NCBI RefSeq assembly: GCF_007743815.1
Contig: NZ_CP036265.1
Coordinates: 2,429,823 to 2,493,822 of the forward strand
Direction: 5' to 3'
From: Alienimonas californiensis
GTDB lineage: Bacteria; Planctomycetota; Planctomycetia; Planctomycetales; Planctomycetaceae
Length of the DNA: 64,000 nucleotides
Shown here: one piece after another, positions 7,253 to 15,000 of the stretch
Layout of the letters: each line of letters starts with the position of its first letter
Numbering within the stretch: position 1 is the stretch's first letter
Made by a program: the position numbers and the translations under genes
Notes under the pieces: model-generated
What the model saw: the letters and a program-made list of their open reading frames with translations, nothing else
What the model was told of the DNA's origin: nothing
The model's database searches: none

Positions 7253-9435
7253 TGAACGAACCGATCATTCCCGCCGCCCCCGCGGACGCCGCTTCCCCGC
7301 TGGACTTCGCTTCCGCGCCGGACGCCACGGTCCCGTCGGACGCTCCCGCCACGGCTCCGGGCGCCGGGCTGCCGGACGCTGCGGCTGCATCGGCTCCGGA
7401 TGCGCCGGGTCTGGGGGCGTTCGCGGGGTTGCGGGCGCGGGCGGAACGACGCGCTCTCCTGGCGAATCAGGACCGCCGCAAGGGCGGTCCGAAGCCGCCG
7501 ACCGTGCCGGTGGAACGCCGCCGCCGCGATCGTCGCTCCGGCGCCCGGCGGACGCTGGGGCTGGAACTGTCCGCCAACGGGCTGTCGCTGGCGGTGACGA
7601 TCCGCGACGGAGCCGCTCCCGCCGGCGGCGCTCCCGCCTCGTCCGAACATGCGGACCCGCACCGGAAGGACGCGAAGTTCTACGGCCCCGCGGGGTTCGA
7701 ACGGTTCACCGCCGGTTCCCGGACCGTCTGTCGGTTTCGCCCGTGGCCGCCCGGCTGCGGACCGACCGAGCCCGGCTACACCCGCGAGGTGCTGGCGGAA
7801 GCCTTCGCCGCGGCGACGGCCGCTCTGGGTTCGGCGGGCCACTCGTTGTCCGGGGCGCCGGTCGACGTGGCGCTGGGGGGCTCGCTCTGCGTGACGCGGG
7901 TGCTGACCGTCACGAACGAGGAGGCCGGCCGCGAGGCCGCCGCCCTGGCGGACCGGGCCGGGCGCTATCTGGGCCTGGGCCGGGGAGAGAAGACGTGCGT
8001 GACGGCCGAAGAGCGTCTGGACGCCAAAACCCGCCGCGTGCGGGTGACGGTGGCGCCCCGCCAGGTCGCGGCGGACGTCTTGCGTGTGCTGAGCGACGCC
8101 GGCCTGCGGGCGGGGCGGATTGAGCATACGCTGGCCGTGCTGTCCGCCGGTCTGCATGCGCGGGGCCTGGACGGCGATCGTCCGGTGCTGCTGTTGGCGG
8201 CCGAGGGCGACCGGCTGGACGTCGCCGTCGCCCACCGTGGGCGTTTGCTGCTGGACTATCGCCCGGTCGGCAGTCGCACCGCCGCCGACGTCGACGAGGC
8301 CACCGCCGCCGGCGCGTTGGGCGACGAGGCGCTGCTCCGCCACCAGAAGCGCATCCGCCGTTACGTGGCGAACCAGTTGCGCGGCCAGCCGGGCGGCGCC
8401 CAGTTCTTCGCGGACGCCGACGCCGCCGACAACGCGGCGACCGGCCACGCCGCAGAAATGCGGACCTACGTGACCGGCGGCGCCGCGGTGACGAGCCGGT
8501 TGAGCGCCGAACTTGACCCGCGACCGGACCTGGCGGTCGGCCCGCACCCGGCCCCGGCCGGGGTCGACTTCGCGGCGTCCGCCCCGCCCGACGGCGGGTC
8601 AGCGGGCGGGACGGCGGTGGTGTGGTCGGTCGGCGCCGCGGTGTCGCCCGGGCCGCTCGCCGCCGTGCTGCTGGCCTGCGGGGCCGCCGCCGGCCTCGAA
8701 GACGCCGGGGCCCTCAGCGCCCGGGGCGACTTGTCCGCGGCGGTGCGTCCGGGCGGCGGCGTTCCCTGGAAGGACCTGGCCCGTGTCGGTTGGCCGGTCG
8801 CCGCGGCGCTGGCGCTGACGGTGGGGCTGTGGGGGGCCGCGTGGCGGTCCAACACCGGCCTCAGTTCCCTGGAGAACGCCGTGAACTTGGCCAAAACCGA
8901 CGCCGACATGGCCAGCTGGCTCCGCGGCAAACTGATCGACGCCGAGGAGCTGAAACGTCGCGCCGCCCGTCTGGCCCAGACTCGCGGCACCGGGCCGGTG
9001 TGGGTGCCGGCCCTCGCCGGCGCCGGCTCCGCGCTGGTCGAGAGGGACGGCGGCACGTCGGGGGGCGGCGCGGCTCCCCGGCGAGCGTGGCTGGAAGCCT
9101 TCACCGTCGGTCCCGCCGCCGGCCCGGTGGATTCCGGATCGGCCGCCGCGGACGGGACCGCCGCCGTGGAGGTCGACGTGATCGGCGGGGGGCACACGGA
9201 CGCGGACGTGTTCGCCTTCGCCGATCGGCTGCGGCGCTCCGGCCGCTTCGTGCAGGTGAAACTCGCCGCCACCCGGGAGGCCCGCTATCGAACCGGCCCC
9301 GGCGTGCGGTTTGAACTGACCGCGGCGCCCGTCGCCGAGGCGACGGGCGCCGCGGCGGCGGTCGCGGCCCGGCCGGCCGTCTCCCCGCCTCCGGCGGCGC
9401 CCCGCACCGCCGACGGGTCCGCCGTCCGTCGCTGA
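7249..9435 (+). CDS. GspL-like or PilM-PilN-like assembly protein
   Basis: This 728-residue protein has three parts. First comes an Ala/Pro-rich cytoplasmic leader of about 70 residues. Then comes an actin-like (PilM/GspL cytoplasmic) domain from about 100 to 440, with LGLELSANGLSLAV, PVDVALGGSLCVTRVLTV and the IEHTLAVLSAGLHARGL region. After that there is one membrane helix near 510-530 (VGWPVAAALALTVGLWGAAW) and an extracytoplasmic coiled-coil plus ferredoxin-like part (VEVDVIGGGHTDADVFAFADRLRRSGRF). This is the GspL architecture, equivalent to PilM and PilN in one chain. Two consecutive ATGs (7249, 7252) overlap the previous stop and either may be used. It would link the ATPase to the periplasmic assembly platform. 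Confidence 0.75.
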   Translation: MMNEPIIPAAPADAASPLDFASAPDATVPSDAPATAPGAGLPDAAAASAPDAPGLGAFAGLRARAERRALLANQDRRKGGPKPPTVPVERRRRDRRSGARRTLGLELSANGLSLAVTIRDGAAPAGGAPASSEHADPHRKDAKFYGPAGFERFTAGSRTVCRFRPWPPGCGPTEPGYTREVLAEAFAAATAALGSAGHSLSGAPVDVALGGSLCVTRVLTVTNEEAGREAAALADRAGRYLGLGRGEKTCVTAEERLDAKTRRVRVTVAPRQVAADVLRVLSDAGLRAGRIEHTLAVLSAGLHARGLDGDRPVLLLAAEGDRLDVAVAHRGRLLLDYRPVGSRTAADVDEATAAGALGDEALLRHQKRIRRYVANQLRGQPGGAQFFADADAADNAATGHAAEMRTYVTGGAAVTSRLSAELDPRPDLAVGPHPAPAGVDFAASAPPDGGSAGGTAVVWSVGAAVSPGPLAAVLLACGAAAGLEDAGALSARGDLSAAVRPGGGVPWKDLARVGWPVAAALALTVGLWGAAWRSNTGLSSLENAVNLAKTDADMASWLRGKLIDAEELKRRAARLAQTRGTGPVWVPALAGAGSALVERDGGTSGGGAAPRRAWLEAFTVGPAAGPVDSGSAAADGTAAVEVDVIGGGHTDADVFAFADRLRRSGRFVQVKLAATREARYRTGPGVRFELTAAPVAEATGAAAAVAARPAVSPPPAAPRTADGSAVRR

Positions 9436-9489
9436 GCGTCCCCGGCTCTCCCCTTCCCCGTTCCCGCCCGCCTCTCCCCTGCCCGCTCG

Positions 9490-10155
9490 ATGGACGGCCT
9501 CGCCCAGCAATTTCTGGAGCACCCCCGCCGCCACTGGTTCGTGTGGGGCGCGGTCGCGGCGGTCGGCCTGGCGGTCACGTTGCCGGCCTGGGACTCGTGG
9601 GCGGCGGCGAGCGAGGCCCGGGCCACGTTGACGGCGGCACGCACCGCCGCCGAGGCGGAGGCGGGTCGGCTGCCGGACCTCAAGGCGCGGTTCATGGCGT
9701 TGAAAGCCGAACCGGCCGGCGCCGACGGGCCGCGGGGACTGGACGACGCCGCCATGGAGGAGCTGCGGGAATCCGTGGTGAGACGCATCGCCGCGGCGGG
9801 CTGTCGGATGCGCCGGGTGGGGCTCGAGGACCCGGTGACGACGCCCTGGCGGAACGGCCCCCCGCCGCTGCCCGGCCTTGTGGACCGTTCGTCCGATCCC
9901 CCCGCCGGCGCGACGAACGAACCGCCGGTGAAGTTTGAATTAATCACCCGCCGCCTGGAGGCCGAGGCCGTCGGCTCCCCGGAACGCATCGCCAGCCTGT
10001 TGAATTGGGCGACCGCCGCTCACCCGCACGCGGTCCCGCTGGACTATCATCTGACGTTCGAGGACGCCCCCGACGTCGCCGCGCGCGAGGTGCACCTGAC
10101 GTTCAGCCTGCTGTTGACCGCCGTGCGTCCGCTCAAGCAGTCGCCGAAGAGCTGA
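9490..10155 (+). CDS. GspM/PilO-like assembly protein
   Basis: This 221-residue bitopic membrane protein has a short cytoplasmic tail, a membrane helix near 17-35 (FVWGAVAAVGLAVTLPAW), a coiled-coil stretch (EARATLTAARTAAEAEAGRL) and a C-terminal ferredoxin-like domain with alternating strands (FELITRRLEAEA, YHLTFEDAPDVAAREVHLTFSLLL). This is the GspM/PilO layout, and its position directly after the GspL-like gene agrees. No catalytic residues are expected. The start is the ATG at 9490, 54 bases after the preceding stop. Confidence 0.68.
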   Translation: MDGLAQQFLEHPRRHWFVWGAVAAVGLAVTLPAWDSWAAASEARATLTAARTAAEAEAGRLPDLKARFMALKAEPAGADGPRGLDDAAMEELRESVVRRIAAAGCRMRRVGLEDPVTTPWRNGPPPLPGLVDRSSDPPAGATNEPPVKFELITRRLEAEAVGSPERIASLLNWATAAHPHAVPLDYHLTFEDAPDVAAREVHLTFSLLLTAVRPLKQSPKS

Positions 10156-10197
10156 CGGCGAGCGCCCGCCCCGCGCCCGAAAAGCGGTGTGAGGGAT

Positions 10198-10274
10198 CGG
10201 CAGCCCGAGGCGCGAGCCGAGGCCGGGAGAGCCTGCGCGTGCTGACTCGCCTCGGCTCGCGCCTCGGGCTGCCG
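10198..10274. repeat. REP/REPIN-like palindromic element, copy 1
   Basis: This is a perfect 26-bp inverted repeat: arms 10198-10223 and 10249-10274, loop 10224-10248. The arm contains AGCCCGAGGCGCGAGC, which shares the pattern AGCCCGnnGCGCRAGCYnnnGGC with the arms at 29617-29698 and 50940-51013. This copy is the most diverged of the three. Each arm also has its own short self-complementary core around a GNRA-like tetranucleotide (GCGA). There is no T-tract, so it is not a standard intrinsic terminator. Confidence 0.7.
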
Positions 10275-10515
10275 TTCGGTCGAACGGCAGCGATCTGAAC
10301 GTATCGGACGCCTCGCCGCGGGACGAGCGTGCTGGGGAGGAGTGATCACGGGGCGCGGCGGGCGCCGGCCGTGCGGGGCGGGGATGGGGTCAAAAGTCCC
10401 CCTGCCGGAAATTCTCCCCCTGCCGCAACAAGTCGCCGCCGCGGCCCAAAGCGTGAGCTATCCCTTGAAAGGCGGTTCGCCGCCTCCTCACGCCCGCACC
10501 CCATCGGCTCGCGCC

Positions 10516-10629
10516 ATGTTCCCGTTTTATCTGGATCTGACCGAGTTGGTCGCCGCGCACTGGACCGGGCTCGGTCTGCTGGCCGCAGCGGTTCTGCAGG
10601 CCGTGTCGTTGGTCATGCGGGCCGGCTGA
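10516..10629 (+). CDS. Possible small hydrophobic protein
   Basis: The ATG at 10516 opens a 37-residue frame: an acidic front (MFPFYLDLTELVAAHW) and one hydrophobic helix (GLGLLAAAVLQAVSLVM) with a short basic end. It sits 92 bases before the prepilin peptidase gene. Its more even amino-acid composition distinguishes it from the surrounding Arg/Pro-rich shadow frames, and single-helix small proteins accompany pilus operons. No family is recognised and it may be chance. Confidence 0.3.
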   Translation: MFPFYLDLTELVAAHWTGLGLLAAAVLQAVSLVMRAG

Positions 10630-10721
10630 ACCGCCGCTCGCGTTCGACCCCGCCGTTCCCTCCCGGCGGTTCCCGCCTCTCCCGCCGCCCACGCGGCCCC
10701 CCCGCATCTGAGCGCCCTCCC

Positions 10722-11276
10722 GTGAACTGGACCGAAATTACCGCCCATCTCGCCGAGACGTGGCCCGTCTGGCTCGTGACCGTCCTCACGCTGTACGCGA
10801 CCTGGATCGACGTCACAGAGCTGCGCGTGCCGAACCGGCTGACCTACCCGATGATCCTCGCCGGGATGATGTATCACGCGACCCTCGGCGAGGGGTGGGC
10901 CTTCGGCGTGACGGGCATGCTGGTCGGCCTGGCGACGCTGATGCCGCTGTATGCGGTCGGCGGCATGGGGTCCGGCGACGTGAAATTAATGGCCGGCATC
11001 GGCGCCTGGCTGGGCGTGCAGGTGATTCTGGCGGCGTTCGTGGTCACCGCGGTGGTCGGCGGCGTCATCGCGATCGGCATGGCCTTCTGGGGCGGCGAGT
11101 TCAAAAAGCACCTCGCCCAGTCCTTCGCCATCCTCTGCGAGTGGAAAAGCGGCATGAGCCTACGGGAGATCTCCGAAGTCGCCGCCGAACGCAAGCCCCG
11201 CATGAAGCTGCTCCCCTACGGCCTGCCCATCTGCATCGGCAGCCTCGGTTACTTCGCCTACGCCGGGATGTATTGA
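10722..11276 (+). CDS. cpaA: Prepilin peptidase, CpaA/TadV type
   Basis: This aspartic protease of family A24 cuts the leaders of the pseudopilins encoded upstream. The 184 residues contain only the peptidase half. The two catalytic Asp are in WIDVTELRVPNRL (D30) and in the GxGD motif GMGSGDVKLMAGIGAWLG (D86). Hydrophobic helices fill the region between 15 and 130. The N-terminal methyltransferase part of GspO/PilD, with its zinc cysteines, is absent, so this is the short CpaA/TadV form. The GTG at 10722 is the likely start because the sequence before it is not protein-like. Its location beside cpaB supports a Tad-type origin for this end of the operon. Confidence 0.88.
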   Translation: MNWTEITAHLAETWPVWLVTVLTLYATWIDVTELRVPNRLTYPMILAGMMYHATLGEGWAFGVTGMLVGLATLMPLYAVGGMGSGDVKLMAGIGAWLGVQVILAAFVVTAVVGGVIAIGMAFWGGEFKKHLAQSFAILCEWKSGMSLREISEVAAERKPRMKLLPYGLPICIGSLGYFAYAGMY

Positions 11277-11400
11277 TTGACCCCGCCGTCGGCCGCCCCC
11301 GGAGTCCCGGGAGGCGGCCGTCGGGCGTTTGAATTCGCGCTGACGATATTCGCCCTGACGATCGTTCCCCCGCCCCCGCACGTCCCCCCCGCACCTCCCG

Positions 11401-12627
11401 ATGAAACTGAACCCGATCGTATTGTTCGGCCTCGCCGGGGCCCTGGGCCTGGCGGCCTTTCTGGCGACCCAGCATCACCTGGCCGCGAAAACCGAAGAGG
11501 CGAAAGTCGCGGTGCTGGTCGCCCGCACGGAGATTCATGTGGGCGATCCGGTGACGGAGGCGAACAGCGTCTTAAAGGAGATTTTCGTCTCCGGACTCCC
11601 CCCCCGTCCGATCACCAAACCGGAGCAGTGGCAGGGCAAGTTCGCCGGCAGCCGGTTCACCGCCGGCGAGGTGATCGTGCAGGATAAGGTCGCCGCCAAG
11701 TTCGGCAGCGACAGCCGCAAGATCCCGCAGGGAATGCTCGTCCAGACGATTAACGTCGACCGGGCGAAAAGCCACGCCGGCCTGCTGACCCCCGGCGACC
11801 GGGTGGACGTGTTCGGCTCGTTCGATATCTCCGAGTCGGACGACCGCACCGGCCGCCTGCGGAAATATCAGATGATCAAACGCGTGATCGGCGACCTGGA
11901 GGTCTGGTCCGTCGGCAGCACGGTCGTCGGGGCGGAGCAGGGCAGCGACCGCGAGGGGCAGAAGGACACCGCCCGCCGGGCCACCAGCACCATCGGCCTG
12001 CTCACCACCCCGGAGCAGTACGCCAAACTGGCCGGCGCCGAGGCCGCCGGGGCCCTGTTCCTGGGCCTGCGGCACCCGGACGACGAGTCCGATCCCGGCG
12101 AGATCTCCTTCCTCAGTAAGGAACTCTACGAAGCCCCCGCCGATCAGCAGCGTCGCGCCGCGGAGGCGGACGAGAAGGCCGAGGCGGACCGGCAGGTCGC
12201 CCGCAGCGAGGCGGGGGGGCTCGGCGCCTTTCTGGATCAGGAGAGCGTCGCGTCCGCGCCGGTCGCGGCTCCGCCGTCCGACGTACCCACTTGGACCGTC
12301 GCAATGCACATCGGCGGCCAGAGCCGGCTGAGCGAGGTGGTGGACGTCGCCGCGGCCCGCGCCGCCGGCTTCACCAACGCTCAGATCGCGGACAAACGCC
12401 GGCAGCTCCAGAACCCCGGCGCCGCGACCCCGAAGGCGCCGTTCGAACCTCGCTTCGCCGCCCGTCCGGACGCGGCGCCCGCCCCCCCCGCGGAGCCGTT
12501 CGAGCCGCCCGCTCCCGCCTCCGACGACGCCCCGGCCGCGGACGTGACGTTGAATCCGTCCCCTTCGTTCGGCGGCCCCCGGGACGCCGGCGGGCAGGAC
12601 GACGGCCTCTATCCCGCCCCGGACTGA
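11401..12627 (+). CDS. cpaB: CpaB/RcpC-like pilus assembly protein
   Basis: This 408-residue envelope protein has one N-terminal membrane helix (IVLFGLAGALGLAAFLATQ), then a SAF-type domain starting VAVLVARTEIHVGDPVTEANS and a CpaB/RcpC domain with the conserved GMLVQTINVDRAKSHAGLLTPGDRVDVF segment. In Tad systems CpaB works with the outer-membrane secretin. No secretin gene lies in this window. The last 130 residues are Ala/Pro/Asp-rich and probably disordered. The ATG at 11401 starts a proper signal-anchor. A strong terminator at 12676 ends the operon, so the secretin and GspC-type proteins must be encoded elsewhere. Confidence 0.85.
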   Translation: MKLNPIVLFGLAGALGLAAFLATQHHLAAKTEEAKVAVLVARTEIHVGDPVTEANSVLKEIFVSGLPPRPITKPEQWQGKFAGSRFTAGEVIVQDKVAAKFGSDSRKIPQGMLVQTINVDRAKSHAGLLTPGDRVDVFGSFDISESDDRTGRLRKYQMIKRVIGDLEVWSVGSTVVGAEQGSDREGQKDTARRATSTIGLLTTPEQYAKLAGAEAAGALFLGLRHPDDESDPGEISFLSKELYEAPADQQRRAAEADEKAEADRQVARSEAGGLGAFLDQESVASAPVAAPPSDVPTWTVAMHIGGQSRLSEVVDVAAARAAGFTNAQIADKRRQLQNPGAATPKAPFEPRFAARPDAAPAPPAEPFEPPAPASDDAPAADVTLNPSPSFGGPRDAGGQDDGLYPAPD

Positions 12628-12675
12628 CTTCTTCTCCCGCCCAGGAAAGACCGGCGGATGAAGCGTGAAACGACG

Positions 12676-12714
12676 AACGGACGGCGTCCCGGGGGGGACG
12701 CCGTCCGTTTTTTT
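12676..12714 (+). terminator. Intrinsic terminator after cpaB
   Basis: A 15-bp perfect stem (12676-12690 with 12695-12709, loop GGGG) is followed by an uninterrupted run of seven T at 12708-12714. It ends the pilus/secretion operon. It is one of the few T-tailed terminators in the window. Confidence 0.93.
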
Positions 12715-12754
12715 ATTTGAGCTGCGGCGCCCGGGGAAGGTTCCCCGGGAAGGC

Positions 12755-13480
12755 TCAGGTGGCGGAACTCATGTCGTCGCCGTTGTAGTGCGGATAGAAC
12801 AGCCAGCCGATCTTGTCGGAGAGATGCAGCATAAACTCCTGCCGGAAGCGTCCGGGGTTTTGAGCGCTGCTGTCGCGGGGGACGGCGAGGGGGTACTGCA
12901 CGGCGACTTCCTTGCCGTAGATCTCGACCGCTTCCGTGCCCTCCTCCTCCACGGCGTGCACGGTCACGATCGCGTCGGCCCGGCCCCGCAGCAGCGTGGC
13001 GCTGTTCTCCTCCCAGAGGCTGAACCGGCTGATGTCGATATAAATGACGTGCGTCACCTGCATCGCCTCGGCGATCTCGCCGGGCTCTTCCCAGTCCGGG
13101 TTGCGGGCCATCCATTGCAGGACGGCATTGGGCTCGCGGACCTTAATTTTATTCAACGTCAGCTTTTGGGTGACCAGCCGGGCGACCTCCCGGTCCAGCG
13201 TTTCGTTGCCGATGTCCGCCCGCAGGTCGATCGGCACGTAGCAGGCGACGGCGACGGTGACGTCCTCGTCGGTCAGGCTGGTGCGGGTGGCCGTCTCGAA
13301 GTCCGGCTCCACGCTGGGCGGTCCGCCGATCAAATACGCCGCGATCATGAACAGATTGCATCCGCTCATCACCACCGGGCAAAGCGCCGCGGCGCACAGG
13401 ATCGAAAACCGCCGCAGCGGGGAGAGCTGAAAGAACGACCCCCGCAGGAACGGCGGCAACTCGCGGGCGGTGCGGTGCAT
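12755..13480 (-). CDS. Planctomycete lipoprotein of unknown function (paralogue A)
   Basis: This 241-residue lipoprotein has a basic n-region, hydrophobic core FSILCAAALCPVV and lipobox MSGC with the lipidated Cys near residue 41. The ATG at 13480 has a GGAAG ribosome site eight bases upstream. The frame could be extended to a TTG at 13549, but that adds 23 odd residues. The mature part contains IYIDISRFSLWEENSATLLRGR, which matches IIVVELDRFDWHEQHSPDLLRGR in the neighbouring gene. Both also share a following Q/SVYP motif, so the two are paralogues in tandem. I do not recognise a named function. The alternation of strands with the LLRGRA segment suggests a compact envelope domain. Confidence 0.75.
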   Translation of the reverse strand: MHRTARELPPFLRGSFFQLSPLRRFSILCAAALCPVVMSGCNLFMIAAYLIGGPPSVEPDFETATRTSLTDEDVTVAVACYVPIDLRADIGNETLDREVARLVTQKLTLNKIKVREPNAVLQWMARNPDWEEPGEIAEAMQVTHVIYIDISRFSLWEENSATLLRGRADAIVTVHAVEEEGTEAVEIYGKEVAVQYPLAVPRDSSAQNPGRFRQEFMLHLSDKIGWLFYPHYNGDDMSSAT

Positions 13481-13614
13481 CGACTCGTCTTCCAGGACGG
13501 GCGTTGTAACTTCGGGGCCGCGGAGGCGGCAAAAGAGCAGATAGTGCAAATCCCGCCGCGGGGGAAAGGGCGGGTCCGTTTGCCGGGGAGGCGGCCGAGC
13601 CGGGCGGCCGGGCG

Positions 13615-14349
13615 CTAATGCACCATTTCCTGCTGGGTGAACGGGATGAACCGCTGCGTCGCCTGTTCGCAGAGGCGATCGAGGTAGCGTTCCCGGAACA
13701 CCTTCGTGGAGACCGATCCGGCGCTTTCCGGCCGGTGCTTCGGATACACGCTTTCAAATTCGTCGCCCATGATATGGCCGACGTCGCCGGTCTTCGCGTC
13801 GGCGGAGTAGGCGCGAATCCAGCCGGCGGAGCGACCGCGGAGCAGGTCCGGGCTGTGCTGCTCGTGCCAGTCGAAGCGGTCCAGCTCCACGACGATGATG
13901 TAGTCCACGTCGAACTCCTGGGCGATCGAGCCGAGGTGCGATTCGCTCCAGACGCCGCCGCGTCCCTCCACCCAGTCCAGCACCCGGTCGCTGTTGGCGA
14001 TCTCCGCGCCGGCGGAGTGCAGCCGGCGGCCGACGCGCCGCATGATCTCCTGATCGACCTCCGGGAAGCGGGCTTTGACCAACTCCGGCGAGCGGGCCAG
14101 CACCAGGACGGTGTGCCCGCCCTTGGTGAGGTCCACGTCGGTCACGGCCTCGAAGGGGGGCGTGACGGTCGGATCGCCGGTCAGCATCTTCCCCAGCATG
14201 ATCATCGGCTTGCAGCCCGGCAGGCCGAACGCCGTGAGAACCGCCAGCGAGAGCAGCGCCGCCCACGCGACCTGCCGCCGGGCGCTTCGGCCGCCGGCCC
14301 CTGCGCGACGGGGAACGCGACGGTCGGGGAGGGGCAGGTGGGGGCGCAT
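13615..14349 (-). CDS. Planctomycete lipoprotein of unknown function (paralogue B)
   Basis: This 244-residue lipoprotein has signal peptide VAWAALLSLAVLTAF and lipobox GLPGC with the Cys near residue 46, followed by KPMIMLGKMLTGDPTVTPPFE. The partner gene has NLFMIAAYLIGGPPSVEPDFE at the same place, so homology extends from just after the lipidated Cys through the RFxWxExxSxxLLRGR motif. It lies immediately upstream of paralogue A on the same strand and the pair is probably one transcript. The function is unknown to me. The two may form a hetero-oligomer at a membrane, which is inference. Confidence 0.75.
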   Translation of the reverse strand: MRPHLPLPDRRVPRRAGAGGRSARRQVAWAALLSLAVLTAFGLPGCKPMIMLGKMLTGDPTVTPPFEAVTDVDLTKGGHTVLVLARSPELVKARFPEVDQEIMRRVGRRLHSAGAEIANSDRVLDWVEGRGGVWSESHLGSIAQEFDVDYIIVVELDRFDWHEQHSPDLLRGRSAGWIRAYSADAKTGDVGHIMGDEFESVYPKHRPESAGSVSTKVFRERYLDRLCEQATQRFIPFTQQEMVH

Positions 14350-14455
14350 GCGGCGGGGTGTAGTTCAACCTCCGCCCGGCTCCAACCGCCGGACCGACGT
14401 TCCCCTCGCGCCCCACGGGTTATTTTCTCGCCCCACGGGCCGGCCGGGCGGGCCA

Positions 14456-14929
14456 CTACTCCGCCAGCCGAAACGCCCAGTCAATCAGCGTTACGGCCCC
14501 GACCAGCGAGAGCCCCACGACGCCCCACCACTCCGGCCGGGCGGCGGACGCATCGCCCCGGCGGCCCAGTCGGGGGAACGCCAGCCGCCCGGTCAGCGCG
14601 GCGCGGGCCAGGATCGGGATCAACCCGAGGCAGAGCAGCGCGAGCAAAAACCCGCCGGAGTTCGCCGACAGGCTCCCCGCCCACTGCCCGCGGGTGAAGT
14701 GGGCAAAGCTGGTCGTCATCCCGCACGCCGGGCAGGGCAGGCCGCACAGGACCCGTACCGTGCAGGGCGGCAGCCCGAGTTGCTGATGCGTCCCCAGGCC
14801 GGCCTCGCTGGGGGTGAGGGAACGGGCCAGGGCGAACCCCCCGATCAGCCCGACGAGCAGGATCGCGGCCGCCGCCCGGCCGCTCGCCGACAGCGGGGCG
14901 GGCGGCGGCGGGGCGGGGTCGGAGGTCAC
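14456..14929 (-). CDS. DUF2752 family membrane protein
   Basis: This 157-residue protein begins at a GTG at 14929. The first membrane helix is AAAAILLVGLIGGFALARSL. The DUF2752 signature CTVRVLCGLPCPACGMTTSF contains the CPACG cysteine pair in the membrane-proximal loop. It is followed by two further helices (FLLALLCLGLIPILARAAL and WWGVVGLSLVGAVTLIDWAF). The biochemical role of DUF2752 is unknown. It lies 71 bases downstream of the Ser/Thr kinase gene on the same strand and may be co-transcribed with it. Confidence 0.78.
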   Translation of the reverse strand: MTSDPAPPPPAPLSASGRAAAAILLVGLIGGFALARSLTPSEAGLGTHQQLGLPPCTVRVLCGLPCPACGMTTSFAHFTRGQWAGSLSANSGGFLLALLCLGLIPILARAALTGRLAFPRLGRRGDASAARPEWWGVVGLSLVGAVTLIDWAFRLAE

Positions 14930-15000
14930 GGCGGCAGGATAGTCGGGGAGAGACGGCGGGTCGCCCGAGCGCAGCGCCCCGGGCCGCTTCCCGGGGGGGC

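Larger units (their letters stand above)
10156..10721 (+). other. Long gap inside the secretion operon
   Basis: These 566 bases break the otherwise tight operon. They hold the palindromic element at 10198-10274, a second 8-bp hairpin (GCCGTTCG, loop GT) at 10271-10288 that directly follows it, and a possible small gene at 10516-10629. The hairpins could end part of the upstream message, or stabilise it, before the peptidase and cpaB genes. Confidence 0.5.

Noticed and set aside
14410..14441. Direct repeat CGCCCCACGGG twice
   Set aside because: The two copies are short and common in composition, and no function could be linked.
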